Shown: piece after piece, positions 11,036-20,703 of the stretch
Position numbering within the stretch: position 1 is the stretch's first letter
Layout of the letters: the number at the start of each line of letters is the position of its first letter
Assembly (NCBI GenBank): GCA_017521295.1
Contig: JAFXDF010000034.1
Location: 1-34,396, forward strand
Length of the DNA stretch: 34,396 nucleotides
Source of the DNA: Clostridia bacterium
Lineage (GTDB): Bacteria; Bacillota; Clostridia; Oscillospirales; Butyricicoccaceae
Direction of reading: 5' to 3'
Translations under genes and position numbers: made by a program
The notes under the pieces: generated by a model
Database searches by the model: none
The model's input: the letters and a program-made list of their open reading frames with translations, nothing else
Told to the model about the DNA's origin: nothing

Positions 11036-12178
11036 ATGAAGGCATTATCCGTCATCGGTTCCACCGGCTCCATCGGTGTGCAGACCCTCCAGGTGGCCGC
11101 CGAGCGCGGCTATCGGGTGGCCGGTCTGGCCGCCGGACGAAGCGCCGATGCTTTAGAGCAGCAGATCCTGCAGGTAAAGCCCCGAGTGGCCGCCCTTTAT
11201 GATGAGGCAGCCGGCAGGGCTCTGGCAGAAAAGCTGAAGGGCGTCTGCGATACCCAGATCCTGTGGGGCGAAGAGGGCGTCTGCGCCGTAGCCGCTCTGG
11301 AAGAGAGCGACCTGGTGCTCAACGCCGCCGTGGGCATTTCCGGCCTGCGGCCCACTGTGGCCGCCATCACCGCCGGCAAGACCCTGGCCCTGGCCAACAA
11401 GGAAAGCCTGGTGTGCGCCGGCGCCATCGTCAACGCCCTGGCCGCCGAAAACGGCGTGTCCATCATCCCGGTGGACTCCGAGCACAGCGCCATTTTCCAG
11501 TGCCTCCAGGGGAGTCACGACGGGGAAGTGGAGCGGCTGATCCTCACCGCATCCGGCGGTCCGTTTTTTGGCAAAAAAGCCGAGGAAATTGAAAATATGG
11601 GCCCTGAACAGGCCCTCAAGCACCCCAGCTGGTCCATGGGCGCCAAGATCACGGTGGATTCCTCCACCATGATGAACAAGGGCTTTGAGATGATCGAGGC
11701 CTTGCACCTGTTCCATGTTCGCCCCTGGCAGATCGACGTGGTGGTCCACCGGGAGAGCATCGTCCATTCTCTGGTGGAGTTTCGGGACGGCAGCGTGCTG
11801 GCCCAGCTTTCGCCCCCCGATATGCGCCTGCCCATCCAGTACGCCGTGGACTATCCCGTCCGGCAGTATGCTCCCCGCCAGCGGCTGGATCTGCCCGCCC
11901 TGGCAAAGCTGACCTTCTTTTCCCCCGATGAAGAGACCTTCCCGGCCATGAAGCTGTGCCGTGAGGTCATGGAGCGGGGCGGCAATCTGGGCGCCGCCGT
12001 CAACGGCGCCAACGAGGTGGCGGTAGCCGCCTTCCTTGCCGGCAAGATCCCCTTCGGCAAGATCTATCCCACGGTGGAGCGGGCGGCCCACGCCGTGCCC
12101 TTCCTGCAGGATCCTACTCTGGACGACATTTTCGACACCGACCGGCGTGCCCGGGAGGCTGCCACTCTGATGCTGTAA
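11036..12178 (+). CDS. dxr: 1-deoxy-D-xylulose-5-phosphate reductoisomerase
   Basis: Dxr performs the first committed step of the MEP isoprenoid pathway, turning DXP into MEP with NADPH. The 380-residue protein has the Rossmann loop GSTGSIG (8-14), the metal and substrate blocks VDSEHSAIFQCL (about 146-157) and SGGPFF (about 172-177), and VDSSTMMNKGFEMIEA (about 206-221). The C-terminal NGANEVAVAAFL block is also present. It starts six bases after cdsA behind GGGGG. Its product flows to IspD and IspF, encoded near the end of this window. Confidence 0.98.
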   Translation: MKALSVIGSTGSIGVQTLQVAAERGYRVAGLAAGRSADALEQQILQVKPRVAALYDEAAGRALAEKLKGVCDTQILWGEEGVCAVAALEESDLVLNAAVGISGLRPTVAAITAGKTLALANKESLVCAGAIVNALAAENGVSIIPVDSEHSAIFQCLQGSHDGEVERLILTASGGPFFGKKAEEIENMGPEQALKHPSWSMGAKITVDSSTMMNKGFEMIEALHLFHVRPWQIDVVVHRESIVHSLVEFRDGSVLAQLSPPDMRLPIQYAVDYPVRQYAPRQRLDLPALAKLTFFSPDEETFPAMKLCREVMERGGNLGAAVNGANEVAVAAFLAGKIPFGKIYPTVERAAHAVPFLQDPTLDDIFDTDRRAREAATLML

Positions 12179-12190
12179 AGGCGGTATGGA

Positions 12191-13279
12191 ATGAATTATA
12201 TCATTGCGATCCTGGTCTTCGGACTGTTGATCTTTGTTCACGAGCTGGGCCACTTTGTGGTGGCGAAGCTCAGCGGCATCACCGTGCTGCAGTTCACCAT
12301 CGGCTTCGGCCCTGCCGTTTTCAAAAAACAGGTGGGTGAGACCCTCTATGCCGTTCGGCTGCTGCCTCTGGGCGGCGCCGTCATGATGCAGGGCGAGGAG
12401 GATGAAGAGGCCGAGAAGCTGCTCACCGGCGAAAAGGAGTTCGCCGTGGACGAAAAAGCCCTGCCTCCCGAGGGCAGCTTTGCCGAAGCAAGCCTGCCTC
12501 GGCGCTTTGCCGTCAGCATTGCCGGCTCGGCCATGAACTTTCTCACCGGCGTGGTCATCGTGCTGCTGCTGCTCATGCCTGCCCGCTATGCCAGCACCCC
12601 GGTGATCTCCGGCTTTATGGAGGGCTTTCCTTATGCTGCCGCCGACAACAACGGCGTGGGCTTTGAAGTGGGCGACCGCATCGTCCGTGTCAACGATTTC
12701 CACGTGTTCACCATGTCGGACTTTTCCACCGGCATGATGTACGACAGCGACGGCATCTATGACATCATTGTGGAGCGCCAGGGCAAAAAGATCCGCCTGG
12801 AGGACTTTGAAATGAAGCCCACCGTGCCCGACCCCAGCGGCCAGGGGATGCTCTACGGCTTCAACCTCACTTCCCAGGAGCTGACCTTCTTCGGCAAGAT
12901 CGAATACGCCCTGAAAAACGCCATGACCTACCTCCAGTCGGCCATGCTGGGCATCAAAATGATGCTCACCGGCCAGGTGGGCACCCAGGATATGATGGGT
13001 ACCGTGGGCATCGCCAATCAGATCGGCGAGATGGCCAAGGTGTCTCTGGCTTCCATGTGGAACTTTGTGGCCTATATCAGCATCAATCTGGCTTTTGTGA
13101 ACCTGCTGCCCATCCCCGGCCTGGACGGCGGCAAGATCCTGTTCCTGCTCATTGAGCTGGTGCGGGGCGAAAAGCTGGACCCCAAGTACGAGGGCGTGGC
13201 CTCTCTCATCGGTATCGGTCTGATCCTGGTCCTGTTCGTATTCGTCACCTATCACGATATTCTGCGCATCGTCAAATAA
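12191..13279 (+). CDS. rseP: RseP-type site-2 intramembrane zinc metalloprotease (M50)
   Basis: A 362-residue membrane protease. The catalytic HExxH is HELGH at 17-21 within the first transmembrane helix; the third zinc ligand lies in NLLPIPGLDGG (about 303-313) in a late helix. A PDZ-like region (about 130-220) sits between helices. This family cleaves anti-sigma factors, signal peptides or, in some Firmicutes, pheromone precursors and division proteins; the substrate here cannot be read. Its place between dxr and ispG in the envelope/isoprenoid operon is typical of Clostridia. The ATG at 12191 lies 12 bases after dxr. Confidence 0.95.
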   Translation: MNYIIAILVFGLLIFVHELGHFVVAKLSGITVLQFTIGFGPAVFKKQVGETLYAVRLLPLGGAVMMQGEEDEEAEKLLTGEKEFAVDEKALPPEGSFAEASLPRRFAVSIAGSAMNFLTGVVIVLLLLMPARYASTPVISGFMEGFPYAAADNNGVGFEVGDRIVRVNDFHVFTMSDFSTGMMYDSDGIYDIIVERQGKKIRLEDFEMKPTVPDPSGQGMLYGFNLTSQELTFFGKIEYALKNAMTYLQSAMLGIKMMLTGQVGTQDMMGTVGIANQIGEMAKVSLASMWNFVAYISINLAFVNLLPIPGLDGGKILFLLIELVRGEKLDPKYEGVASLIGIGLILVLFVFVTYHDILRIVK

Positions 13280-13309
13280 AAAAACGCTCCTGCGGCTCCC
13301 CGCAGGAGC
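13278..13309 (-). terminator. Hairpin after rseP shaped as a minus-strand terminator
   Basis: Ten-base perfect arms GCTCCTGCGG (13286-13295) and CCGCAGGAGC (13300-13309) with a four-base loop. On the plus strand no T-run follows, but seven A precede the stem (13278-13284), so on the minus strand it reads stem then U-run. It may stop antisense transcription or act in the operon mRNA as a processing/stability hairpin between rseP and ispG. Confidence 0.6.
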
Positions 13310-13339
13310 ATCGCTGTCTGAAAAAGAGGGAGAAAGATT

Positions 13340-14395
13340 ATGGCAAGTAAAAAGCAAATTCTCGTGGGCGGTGTCCCCATGGGCGGCGGAGTCCCCCTGG
13401 TGATCCAGTCCATGTGCAATACAAAAACACACGATGTTGAAGCCACCGTCAAACAGATTCTTTCCTTGGAACAAGCGGGCTGTCAAGTGATTCGACTTGC
13501 CATCCCCGACATGGAGGCGGCCCAGGCTATACCTGCCATCAAAAAGCAGGTACATATTCCTCTGGTGGCCGATATCCACTTTGACCACCGTCTGGCCCTG
13601 GAGGCCCTCAAGGGCGGCATCGACAAGATCCGCATCAATCCCGGCAACATCGGCGACAAGGCAAAGGTCAAGGCCGTGGCCGACGCCTGTAAGGCCGCAG
13701 GGGTTCCGATCCGCGTGGGCGTCAACAGCGGCAGCGTGGACGCCGATCTGCGGGAACAGTACGGCGTCACCCCCGAGACCCTGTGCCAGGCCGCCCTGCG
13801 CAACCTGGAACAGCTGGAGGACTGCGGCTTTTTCGACACCTGCGTGTCGCTGAAGATGTCCAACGTCTTCGGCACCGTCCGGGCTTACCGCCTCATGGCC
13901 CAGAAGTGCGATTACCCCCTGCATCTGGGCGTTACCGAGGCCGGCAACGAGCACTTCGGCACCCTGCGTTCGGCAGCCGCTTTTGGCGGCCTGCTGGTGG
14001 ACGGCATCGGTGACACCCTCCGGGTGTCCCTCACCGCCGACCCGGTGCGGGAGATCTATGCCGCAAAGGATATTCTGAAAGCATTGGATTTGCATACCGG
14101 CGGAGCACGCATCGTGTCCTGCCCCACCTGCGGCCGCACCCAGATCGACCTGATCGGTCTGGCCGACAAGGTGGAAAAGGCCCTGCAGAACCTGCAGACC
14201 CGCATGACGGTAGCCGTCATGGGCTGCGTGGTCAACGGCCCCGGCGAAGCCCGGGAAGCCGACATCGGCATCTGCGGCGGCAGGGGAGAAGGTCTTATCA
14301 TCCGTAAAGGAGAAGTGCTTTACAAGCTGCCAGAAGAGCAGCTTTTGCCCAAACTGATCGAAGAAATCCAGGCCATGACAGGAGAAACCCTATGA
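13340..14395 (+). CDS. ispG: 4-hydroxy-3-methylbut-2-enyl-diphosphate synthase (IspG/GcpE)
   Basis: IspG is the [4Fe-4S] enzyme that converts MEcPP to HMBPP, the penultimate MEP step. At 351 residues it is the normal short bacterial form: a TIM barrel (VADIHFDHRLALEAL, KIRINPGNIGD, VGVNSGS) followed by the iron-sulfur domain with SCPTCGRT (about 260-267) and MGCVVNGPGEA (about 294-304), supplying the cluster cysteines. GAGGGAGA lies ahead of the ATG at 13340. Its end overlaps polC by four bases (ATGA). IspH, the last step, is not in the window. Confidence 0.98.
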   Translation: MASKKQILVGGVPMGGGVPLVIQSMCNTKTHDVEATVKQILSLEQAGCQVIRLAIPDMEAAQAIPAIKKQVHIPLVADIHFDHRLALEALKGGIDKIRINPGNIGDKAKVKAVADACKAAGVPIRVGVNSGSVDADLREQYGVTPETLCQAALRNLEQLEDCGFFDTCVSLKMSNVFGTVRAYRLMAQKCDYPLHLGVTEAGNEHFGTLRSAAAFGGLLVDGIGDTLRVSLTADPVREIYAAKDILKALDLHTGGARIVSCPTCGRTQIDLIGLADKVEKALQNLQTRMTVAVMGCVVNGPGEAREADIGICGGRGEGLIIRKGEVLYKLPEEQLLPKLIEEIQAMTGETL

Positions 14396-17300
14396 GCGCA
14401 CGCCTCCGCGACCTGTTTCCCAATGCCGCCGACGGCTCGGCGGTGTGGGAGTGTGCCGTTGCCGGCATCAGTCCCCAGGACACCGGTCTGACCGTACAAC
14501 TGCAGAGCAGCCGCCCGGTGCCTTCCACCCAGTTGGAAGAAGCCCGGGTGGCCATTTGCCGTGCCTATGGCGTAGCAGGCGTTCAGCTGCTGCTGGAAGC
14601 CCCCGAAGAGGTGCCCACCGGCGCCGTTGAGGCTCTGGAGGAGCGCCATCCGGTGGAGGAAGTGCCTGCCTCGCCCATGGAGGATGCCGAGGCCCTGCGT
14701 GAGCGGTTTTCCGTCAAATACCCCTCGGCTGCCCCCTGCCTGCGGGCAGCGTCCTTTGCCCTGTCAGACAGCCGTTTGGTGCTGCAGATCAGCGAGGCCT
14801 GGCACGCCACCCGTCTGGAACTGCTGAAAACCGACCTGGAGAGAGATGCCGCCGACTTTTTAGGTCACCCCATCCGTCTGGAGATCACCGCCCCCGCCGG
14901 CGAGGCCGACTATGAACAGGCCAGAGCCGCCCGTGCCGCACAGCTCAGCCGGGACTGGCAGCCTCCTGTGAAGTCCGCACCGCCGCCCCCGGCCCAGGAC
15001 AAGCCTCAGCGCCGCGGTTTTCAGCCCAAACGGGATCCCAACGCCCCGGTGTTCCGTCCCAAGGAAGAGGACACCGTCATTTTTGGCAAGCCCACCACCC
15101 GGGAACTGATCAAACTGGGTGAGGTCAACATGGATACCGGCCGCATCACCGCCCAGGGCGAGATCTTCCTGGTGGAGTTCAAAAAGCTCAACGGCCGGGA
15201 CAAAACGGTGGTCAAGTTTGAGTTTTCCGACGGCACCGGCTCCATCCGCGCCACCAAGGTGGTGGATGATGAAACGGCCTCCATGCTGGAGGGCGACATC
15301 AAGGCCGGCACCTATGTGATCGTCCAGGGCCAGGTGCACTATTCCCAGTTCACCCAGGAGCTGGAACTGAACTTTGACGCCATCCTCAAGGGGAAAAAGA
15401 CCGTCCGCAAGGACAAAGCCGACGAAAAGCGGGTGGAGCTCCACCTACATACCAATATGTCCAGTATGGACGCCCTCTGCGACCCGGGCAAGGCCCTCAA
15501 ACTGGCGGCCTCCATGGGCCACAAGGCTCTGGCCATCACCGACCACGGCGTGGTGCAGGCCTTCCCCGAAGCCATGAACGCCGCCGCCAAGCTGAAAAAG
15601 AGCGGCAGCGAGATCAAGGTGCTTTACGGCATCGAGGCCTATTGTATCGACGATCTGGAGCAGGGCAACGCCGTCAAGGGCGAAAGCGACGCCCTCCTCA
15701 CCGACGAGATCGTGGTATTCGACACCGAGACCACCGGTCTGTCCGCCGCCAACTGCGAGATCATTGAGATCGCCGCCTGTATCGTCTCCGGCGGCGCTGT
15801 CAAGGATCAGTTCCACTGTTACGTAAAGCCCACCCAGCCCATTCCCCAGCGTATCACCGAGCTTACCGGCATCCGGGACGACATGGTGCGGGACGCCAAT
15901 CCTATCGCCGTGGAGCTGCCCCGGTTCCTGGAGTTTTGCGGCAGCCGCCCTCTGGTGGCCCACAATGCCCCCTTTGATATGGCCTTCGTGGGTGCCGCCT
16001 GTGAAAAACAGGGTCTGGAATGCCCCAAATGCTCAGTCGACACGGTGGAGATCGCCCGGGCTCTCATGCCCCAGCTGAACAAGCATAAGCTGAACATCAT
16101 TGCCGACGCATTAGGACTCAAGTTCAACCATCACCGGGCCTCCGACGATGCCAAGGTGCTGGCCGAGATCTTCCTGCGGTTCATCCCCATGCTGCAGGAG
16201 CAGTGCGGCATCACCAAGGTTTCCGAGATCAACCGGGCCCTGGGTCAGCTGCGTTCCGGCTCCGGCCCCGACAAAAAGCAGAAGAGCTATCACCTGGTGA
16301 TCCTGGTGAAAAACCGGCCCGGTCTGATCGCGCTGTACAAGCTGATCTCCGACGCCCATCTGAAATATTTCAACCGCCGTCCCATCATTCCCATGTCCGA
16401 ACTGGTCGCCGCCCGGGAAAACCTCATTCTGGGCTCGGCCTGTGTGGCCGGTCAGCTGTTTGACGCCGTGGTGGCGGGACGCCCCTGGGGCGAGCTGATG
16501 AAGCTGGCCTCCTTCTACGATTATCTGGAGATCCAGCCCCTGGCCAACAACCGCTTCCTGCTGGATAAGGAACTGGCCCAGAGCGAGGAGCAGCTGCGGG
16601 ACTTTAACCGTACCATCCTCAAGCTGGGCGACGCCCTCCACAAGCCGGTGTGCGCCACCGGCGACGTGCATTTTCTGGAGCCCGAGGACGGCATCTACCG
16701 GGAGATTTTGCAGGCCGGCATGGGCTTCAAGGACGCCGAGGATCACGCCCCGCTGTATTTCAAGACCACCGACGAAATGCTGGAGGAGTTCTCCTATCTG
16801 GGCGCTCAGCGGGCCTATGAAGTGGTGGTCAAGAACCCCAACATGATCGCCGATCAGATCGAGTTTATCGAGCCCGTCCTGTCGGGCAGCTATCCCCCCT
16901 CCATCGAAAACTCCGCTAAGGATCTGGAGGATATGTGCCGCAAAAAGGCCGAAGAACTGTACGCAGAGGACGGCGTGCTGCCCTCCATCGTCAGCGAGCG
17001 TGTGGACGCCGAGCTCATCCCCATCATCAAAAACGGCTTCGACGTCATGTATATGATCGCCCAGAAGCTGGTGGCCAAGTCCATGGAAATGGGCTATCTG
17101 GTGGGCTCCCGAGGTTCGGTGGGCTCCTCTTTCGTGGCCTATCTTTCGGGCATCACCGAGGTCAACGCCCTCCAGCCTCACTATCGCTGTCCCAACTGCC
17201 GCCACTCCATCTGGGATATCGATCCCCAGTTCCAGACGGGCGCAGATATGCCTGACCGGGACTGCCCCAAGTGCGGCACCAAAATGATCAAGGACGGCTT

Positions 17301-18780
17301 CAACATCCCCTTTGCCACCTTCCTGGGCTTCAACGCCGACAAGACCCCCGATATCGACCTGAACTTCTCCGGTGAGTGCCAGGGTCAGATCCACCGGTAC
17401 ACCGTGGATCTCTTCGGCAACGACAAGGTGTTCAAGGCCGGCACCATCGGCACCATCAAGGACAAGACCGCCTTCGGCTTTGTCAAAAAGTATCTGGAGG
17501 AGCGGGGCAGGGTGGTGAACAATGCCGAGGTCAACCATCTGGTGTCCGGCTGTACCGGTGTCAAGCGCACCACCGGCCAGCACCCCGGCGGCCTGATCAT
17601 CGTGCCTTCTGACCGGACCATTTACGAGTTCACCCCCGTGCAGCATCCGGCCGACGACCCTAACTCCGATATCATCACCACCCACTTCGATTTCCACTCC
17701 ATTCACGACAACCTGCTCAAGCTGGACGAGCTGGGACACGACGTTCCCACCATCATCCGCCATCTGCAGAACCTCACCGGGGTGGATCCCATGGACGTGC
17801 CCCTGGACGACAAGGAGACCATGCGGGCCTTTACCGATATCGGCCCTCTGGGCATCGAGACCGACGATATTCTGGAACAGCCCGGCTCGGCCGGCGTGCC
17901 CGAGTTCGGCACCAAAAACGCGCGTTCCATGCTGATGGAGACCCAACCTACCACCCTGGAGGGCCTCATTCGAATCTCCGGCCTGTCCCACGGTACCAAC
18001 GTATGGCGAAACAACGCCCAGGACATCATCAACCAGGGCCTGGCCACCATCAACGAGGTTATTTCGGTCCGTGACGACATTACCACCAAGCTGATCGCCG
18101 TAGGTCTGGACAAAAAGCTGTCCTTCACCATCTCCGAGGCCGTCCGAAAGGGCAAGGGCCTCAAGCCCGAGTGGGAAGAGGAGATGCGGGCCCACGATAT
18201 CCCCGAGTGGTACATCGATTCCTGCAACAAGATCGAGTATATGTTCCCCCGCGGCCACGCTGTGGCCTATACCATGATGTCCTTCCGTATCGCCTGGTTC
18301 AAGGTGCATCACCCCCTGGCTTATTATTGCGTCTATTTCAGCAACAAACTGGATGCCTTTGACTGTGCCACCGCCCTCCAGGGCGACGGCGCTATCTGCA
18401 AAAAGTACCGTGACCTCAAGGCCATGCCCAAGCGCACCGCCGTGGAGGACGACCAGATGATCGTGCTGGAGCTGTGTCATGAGTTCTGCAAGCGGGGCTT
18501 CCGATTCCTGCCCATGGATATCTACAAGTCGGGGGTCAAGTCCTTCCAGATCGAGGGCGACGGCCTGCGGCCGCCCTTTATGGCCTTGAACGGCGTGGGC
18601 GAAGCCGCCGCCCAGTCCATTGCCGACGAGCGGGACAAGGAGCCCTTTATGTCCCAGGAGGACATTTCCATCCGCTGCGGCAAGGCATCCTCTGCCGTCA
18701 TCCAGTCCCTGCGGGATATCGGCGCTCTGGGCGACATGCCAGAAAGCAATCAGCTGGATCTGTTTGCATCTATGTTCTAA
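14392..18780 (+). CDS. polC: DNA polymerase III alpha subunit, Gram-positive PolC type
   Basis: PolC is the main replicative polymerase of low-GC Gram-positives. The 1462-residue protein has an N-terminal domain, a proline-rich linker near 195-205, an OB fold (about 235-335), a PHP domain starting at VELHLHTNMSSMDALC (about 347), an inserted DEDD 3'-5' proofreading exonuclease with VVFDTETTGL (about 440-449), then the polymerase core with GSRGSVGSSFVAYLSG (about 905), a zinc-type CPNC...CPKC pair (about 934-963), the catalytic PDIDLNFSGE (about 985) and RGHAVAYTMMSFRIAW (about 1286). It overlaps ispG by four bases, so the two are translationally coupled. No interruption of the frame is seen. 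Confidence 0.98.
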   Translation: MSARLRDLFPNAADGSAVWECAVAGISPQDTGLTVQLQSSRPVPSTQLEEARVAICRAYGVAGVQLLLEAPEEVPTGAVEALEERHPVEEVPASPMEDAEALRERFSVKYPSAAPCLRAASFALSDSRLVLQISEAWHATRLELLKTDLERDAADFLGHPIRLEITAPAGEADYEQARAARAAQLSRDWQPPVKSAPPPPAQDKPQRRGFQPKRDPNAPVFRPKEEDTVIFGKPTTRELIKLGEVNMDTGRITAQGEIFLVEFKKLNGRDKTVVKFEFSDGTGSIRATKVVDDETASMLEGDIKAGTYVIVQGQVHYSQFTQELELNFDAILKGKKTVRKDKADEKRVELHLHTNMSSMDALCDPGKALKLAASMGHKALAITDHGVVQAFPEAMNAAAKLKKSGSEIKVLYGIEAYCIDDLEQGNAVKGESDALLTDEIVVFDTETTGLSAANCEIIEIAACIVSGGAVKDQFHCYVKPTQPIPQRITELTGIRDDMVRDANPIAVELPRFLEFCGSRPLVAHNAPFDMAFVGAACEKQGLECPKCSVDTVEIARALMPQLNKHKLNIIADALGLKFNHHRASDDAKVLAEIFLRFIPMLQEQCGITKVSEINRALGQLRSGSGPDKKQKSYHLVILVKNRPGLIALYKLISDAHLKYFNRRPIIPMSELVAARENLILGSACVAGQLFDAVVAGRPWGELMKLASFYDYLEIQPLANNRFLLDKELAQSEEQLRDFNRTILKLGDALHKPVCATGDVHFLEPEDGIYREILQAGMGFKDAEDHAPLYFKTTDEMLEEFSYLGAQRAYEVVVKNPNMIADQIEFIEPVLSGSYPPSIENSAKDLEDMCRKKAEELYAEDGVLPSIVSERVDAELIPIIKNGFDVMYMIAQKLVAKSMEMGYLVGSRGSVGSSFVAYLSGITEVNALQPHYRCPNCRHSIWDIDPQFQTGADMPDRDCPKCGTKMIKDGFNIPFATFLGFNADKTPDIDLNFSGECQGQIHRYTVDLFGNDKVFKAGTIGTIKDKTAFGFVKKYLEERGRVVNNAEVNHLVSGCTGVKRTTGQHPGGLIIVPSDRTIYEFTPVQHPADDPNSDIITTHFDFHSIHDNLLKLDELGHDVPTIIRHLQNLTGVDPMDVPLDDKETMRAFTDIGPLGIETDDILEQPGSAGVPEFGTKNARSMLMETQPTTLEGLIRISGLSHGTNVWRNNAQDIINQGLATINEVISVRDDITTKLIAVGLDKKLSFTISEAVRKGKGLKPEWEEEMRAHDIPEWYIDSCNKIEYMFPRGHAVAYTMMSFRIAWFKVHHPLAYYCVYFSNKLDAFDCATALQGDGAICKKYRDLKAMPKRTAVEDDQMIVLELCHEFCKRGFRFLPMDIYKSGVKSFQIEGDGLRPPFMALNGVGEAAAQSIADERDKEPFMSQEDISIRCGKASSAVIQSLRDIGALGDMPESNQLDLFASMF

Positions 18781-18794
18781 AGGAGGTATTTCTG

Positions 18795-19358
18795 ATGGAG
18801 ATCACCTATAAAGATATTGTTTTGCGCGATTACCGGGAATCCGACATTGCCGACGACATCCGCTGGATGAATGTGGATATCGAGTGGATCCGGGCCGACA
18901 CCCCCTGGGCGCCCATCGAAAAGGTGGACGCCGAGGCGCTCCGTGCCGATATGAAGGAGTACATCGCCACTCTGCCCGAGGACGCCATTCGCTGGCGTCT
19001 GGAGATCGAGCACGAGGGCCGGCACATCGGCTTTGTAAGCTCCTATCTGCTGGACGAGCACTTTGACTGGGTCCCTCCCCACGAGGTGGGCGATCCGCTG
19101 TCCTTCAACCGTGCCCTGTCGGTGGCCATCTGCGCCTCCGATATGTGGGACAAGGGCCTGGGCACCCGTGCCCTCAAGGCCTTTATGGACTACTACCGGG
19201 ACTACGGTGTGGAGGAGTTCTACCTGGAGACCTGGTCGGGCAACCACCGGATGATGCGCTGCGCCGAAAAGCTGGGCTTTAAAACCTGCCGCAAGGAGCC
19301 CGGCGTCCACACCGTGGGCGGAAAGAAATACGACGCCCTGGTCATGTGCAAGAAGTAA
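18795..19358 (+). CDS. GNAT family N-acetyltransferase, RimJ/RimL-like
   Basis: A 187-residue protein whose N-terminus (DIVLRDYRESDIADDIRWMN) and fold order match the RimJ/RimL acetyltransferase group. The acetyl-CoA loop is WDKGLGTRAL (about 116-125), followed by FYLETWSGNHRMMRCAEKLG, the conserved Asn/helix region. The target (ribosomal protein, other protein or small molecule) cannot be told. It lies 14 bases after polC with a strong AAAGGAGG and is followed by a terminator, so it is the last gene of the pyrH-polC operon. Confidence 0.88.
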   Translation: MEITYKDIVLRDYRESDIADDIRWMNVDIEWIRADTPWAPIEKVDAEALRADMKEYIATLPEDAIRWRLEIEHEGRHIGFVSSYLLDEHFDWVPPHEVGDPLSFNRALSVAICASDMWDKGLGTRALKAFMDYYRDYGVEEFYLETWSGNHRMMRCAEKLGFKTCRKEPGVHTVGGKKYDALVMCKK

Positions 19359-19363
19359 AGTAG

Positions 19364-19389
19364 AAAAGCACCCCATCCGGGGTGCTTTT
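19364..19389. terminator. Bidirectional terminator ending the polC operon and the peptidase gene
   Basis: Eleven-base arms AAAAGCACCCC and GGGGTGCTTTT around ATCC, with a T-run on the plus strand and a complementary U-run on the minus strand. It lies between two convergent genes and can serve both. Confidence 0.88.
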
Positions 19390-19400
19390 TTCTTTGTATC

Positions 19401-20654
19401 TTACGCCAGTACGCTGTCGGTCTCGCCGTCGATGCCGGCGGCCAGCAGAAGCATCAACAGGATCTGCTGAGGCAGCCGCCAGCTGCCGTCGGGGTCGAAG
19501 CTCTCGTTGAGATTGTGTACATTGTTCACACGGGGTCCTTCGCCCAGGGTGACGCAAGGGACACCCCTGGCGATGGCCATATTGCCGTTGACGCAGCCGC
19601 CGTTGAGCAGCTTCACGATGGAGGGATCCTCGCTCACCGCCTTGGCGGCAAGGAAGGCACTCTCCACCAGCGGTGCGTGGGCGTCCTGTGCGCCTGCCGG
19701 CACGTCGCAGTAGTTGACGCAATCCCAGGTGATGGTATCCTTGCCCCACCGGGCGGTCTCTTCGTCACAGGCCTCCTGCACCGCCTTGAAGACCCGCTGG
19801 TGCAGCTCCTCCAGAATGGCGCCGTCCTGGGAGCGGTAGTTGATCTTCACGGTAGCCTTGGGGGCGATGGCATGGATGGCCGTGTCGGTACCGGCGTGGA
19901 TGTTGGACACACAGAAGGTGGTCTTGGGATCGGCGGGCACCTGGAAATCGGCCACTTTGGCCACAAAACGGGCGGCGGCGTGGACCGGGTTTGCCATCTT
20001 GCCAAAGTCGGCCGATGCGTGGCCGCCGATGCCGTAGAAGTTGATCTCATAGGTCTTATAGCCGGTGGCCTTGTAAATGATGTATTCGGTGCAGCTGCCG
20101 TCCACGCTGATGGAGCCGTCAATGTCCGGATCGCTGTCCAGCAGATCCTTCATACCGCCCAGAGAGCCCTTGCCCTCTTCGCGGGTGGTACCGGCAAAGA
20201 CGATATCGCCCTTTGTCCGCAGGCCGGAGGCCTTCAGCCCGCGCAGCGCCGACAGAATGGCCGCCAGTCCCCGGGTGTCGTCACAAATGCCGGGAGCATA
20301 CAGGCGGTTGCCCTCCCGGCGGACTTCCTTCACCGAGCCGAAGGGGAACACCGTGTCAAGATGGGCCTCCACCAGAATCCGGGGCCCGCCGCCGGTACCT
20401 TTCCAGAGGCCCAGGGCGTTGCCGTAGGGGTCGATCTGTACCTCCTCCAAACCCAGCTGGCGGAACTTTTCGCACATGGCCTTTGCCCGCTCTTCCTCGT
20501 GGAAGGTGGGCGCTTCGATGAGCACCAGCTCCAGCTGCTCGTTGACGCAGAAGTCCTCTTCTGCGTGGATGAAATCCAGCGCCTTCTGCACCTGCTCCAT
20601 GCCGGTGAGCCGGTCAAACAGCTGCTGTACCTTTTCAGAAACCTGATAATCCAT
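19401..20654 (-). CDS. M20 family zinc metallopeptidase (PepT/ArgE-like)
   Basis: A 417-residue cytoplasmic M20 enzyme, likely a di/tripeptidase or amidohydrolase. The di-zinc site is recognisable: VEAHLDTVFPFG (His98 and catalytic Asp100), APGICDDTRGLAA (bridging Asp near 125), TREEGKGSLGG (catalytic Glu pair 159-160), and the late VHNLNES histidine. The dimerisation lid domain lies between (about 190-310). The start at 20654 has GGAGG six bases upstream. It lies downstream of the phosphofructokinase on the same strand, separated by a hairpin terminator with little room for its own promoter. PepT-like is the closest resemblance; the substrate is uncertain. Confidence 0.9.
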   Translation of the reverse strand: MDYQVSEKVQQLFDRLTGMEQVQKALDFIHAEEDFCVNEQLELVLIEAPTFHEEERAKAMCEKFRQLGLEEVQIDPYGNALGLWKGTGGGPRILVEAHLDTVFPFGSVKEVRREGNRLYAPGICDDTRGLAAILSALRGLKASGLRTKGDIVFAGTTREEGKGSLGGMKDLLDSDPDIDGSISVDGSCTEYIIYKATGYKTYEINFYGIGGHASADFGKMANPVHAAARFVAKVADFQVPADPKTTFCVSNIHAGTDTAIHAIAPKATVKINYRSQDGAILEELHQRVFKAVQEACDEETARWGKDTITWDCVNYCDVPAGAQDAHAPLVESAFLAAKAVSEDPSIVKLLNGGCVNGNMAIARGVPCVTLGEGPRVNNVHNLNESFDPDGSWRLPQQILLMLLLAAGIDGETDSVLA

Positions 20655-20678
20655 GATAAAAACCTCCTAAGGGCAAGA

Positions 20679-20703
20679 AAAAAGGGCGCGTTGCGCCCTT
20701 TTT
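20679..20703 (-). terminator. Terminator between the phosphofructokinase and peptidase genes
   Basis: Eleven-base arms AAAAAGGGCGC and GCGCCCTTTTT with a three-base loop; A/T tails make it symmetric. On the minus strand it lies four bases after the phosphofructokinase stop and 24 bases before the peptidase start. Confidence 0.85.

Noticed and set aside
11153..14095. Very long open frame on the minus strand (980 codons), and a similar one at 16111-18480
   Set aside because: They mirror dxr-rseP-ispG and polC, which are certain. GC-rich codon use on the plus strand leaves the opposite frames open; the antisense translations look like no family and have no ribosome sites.
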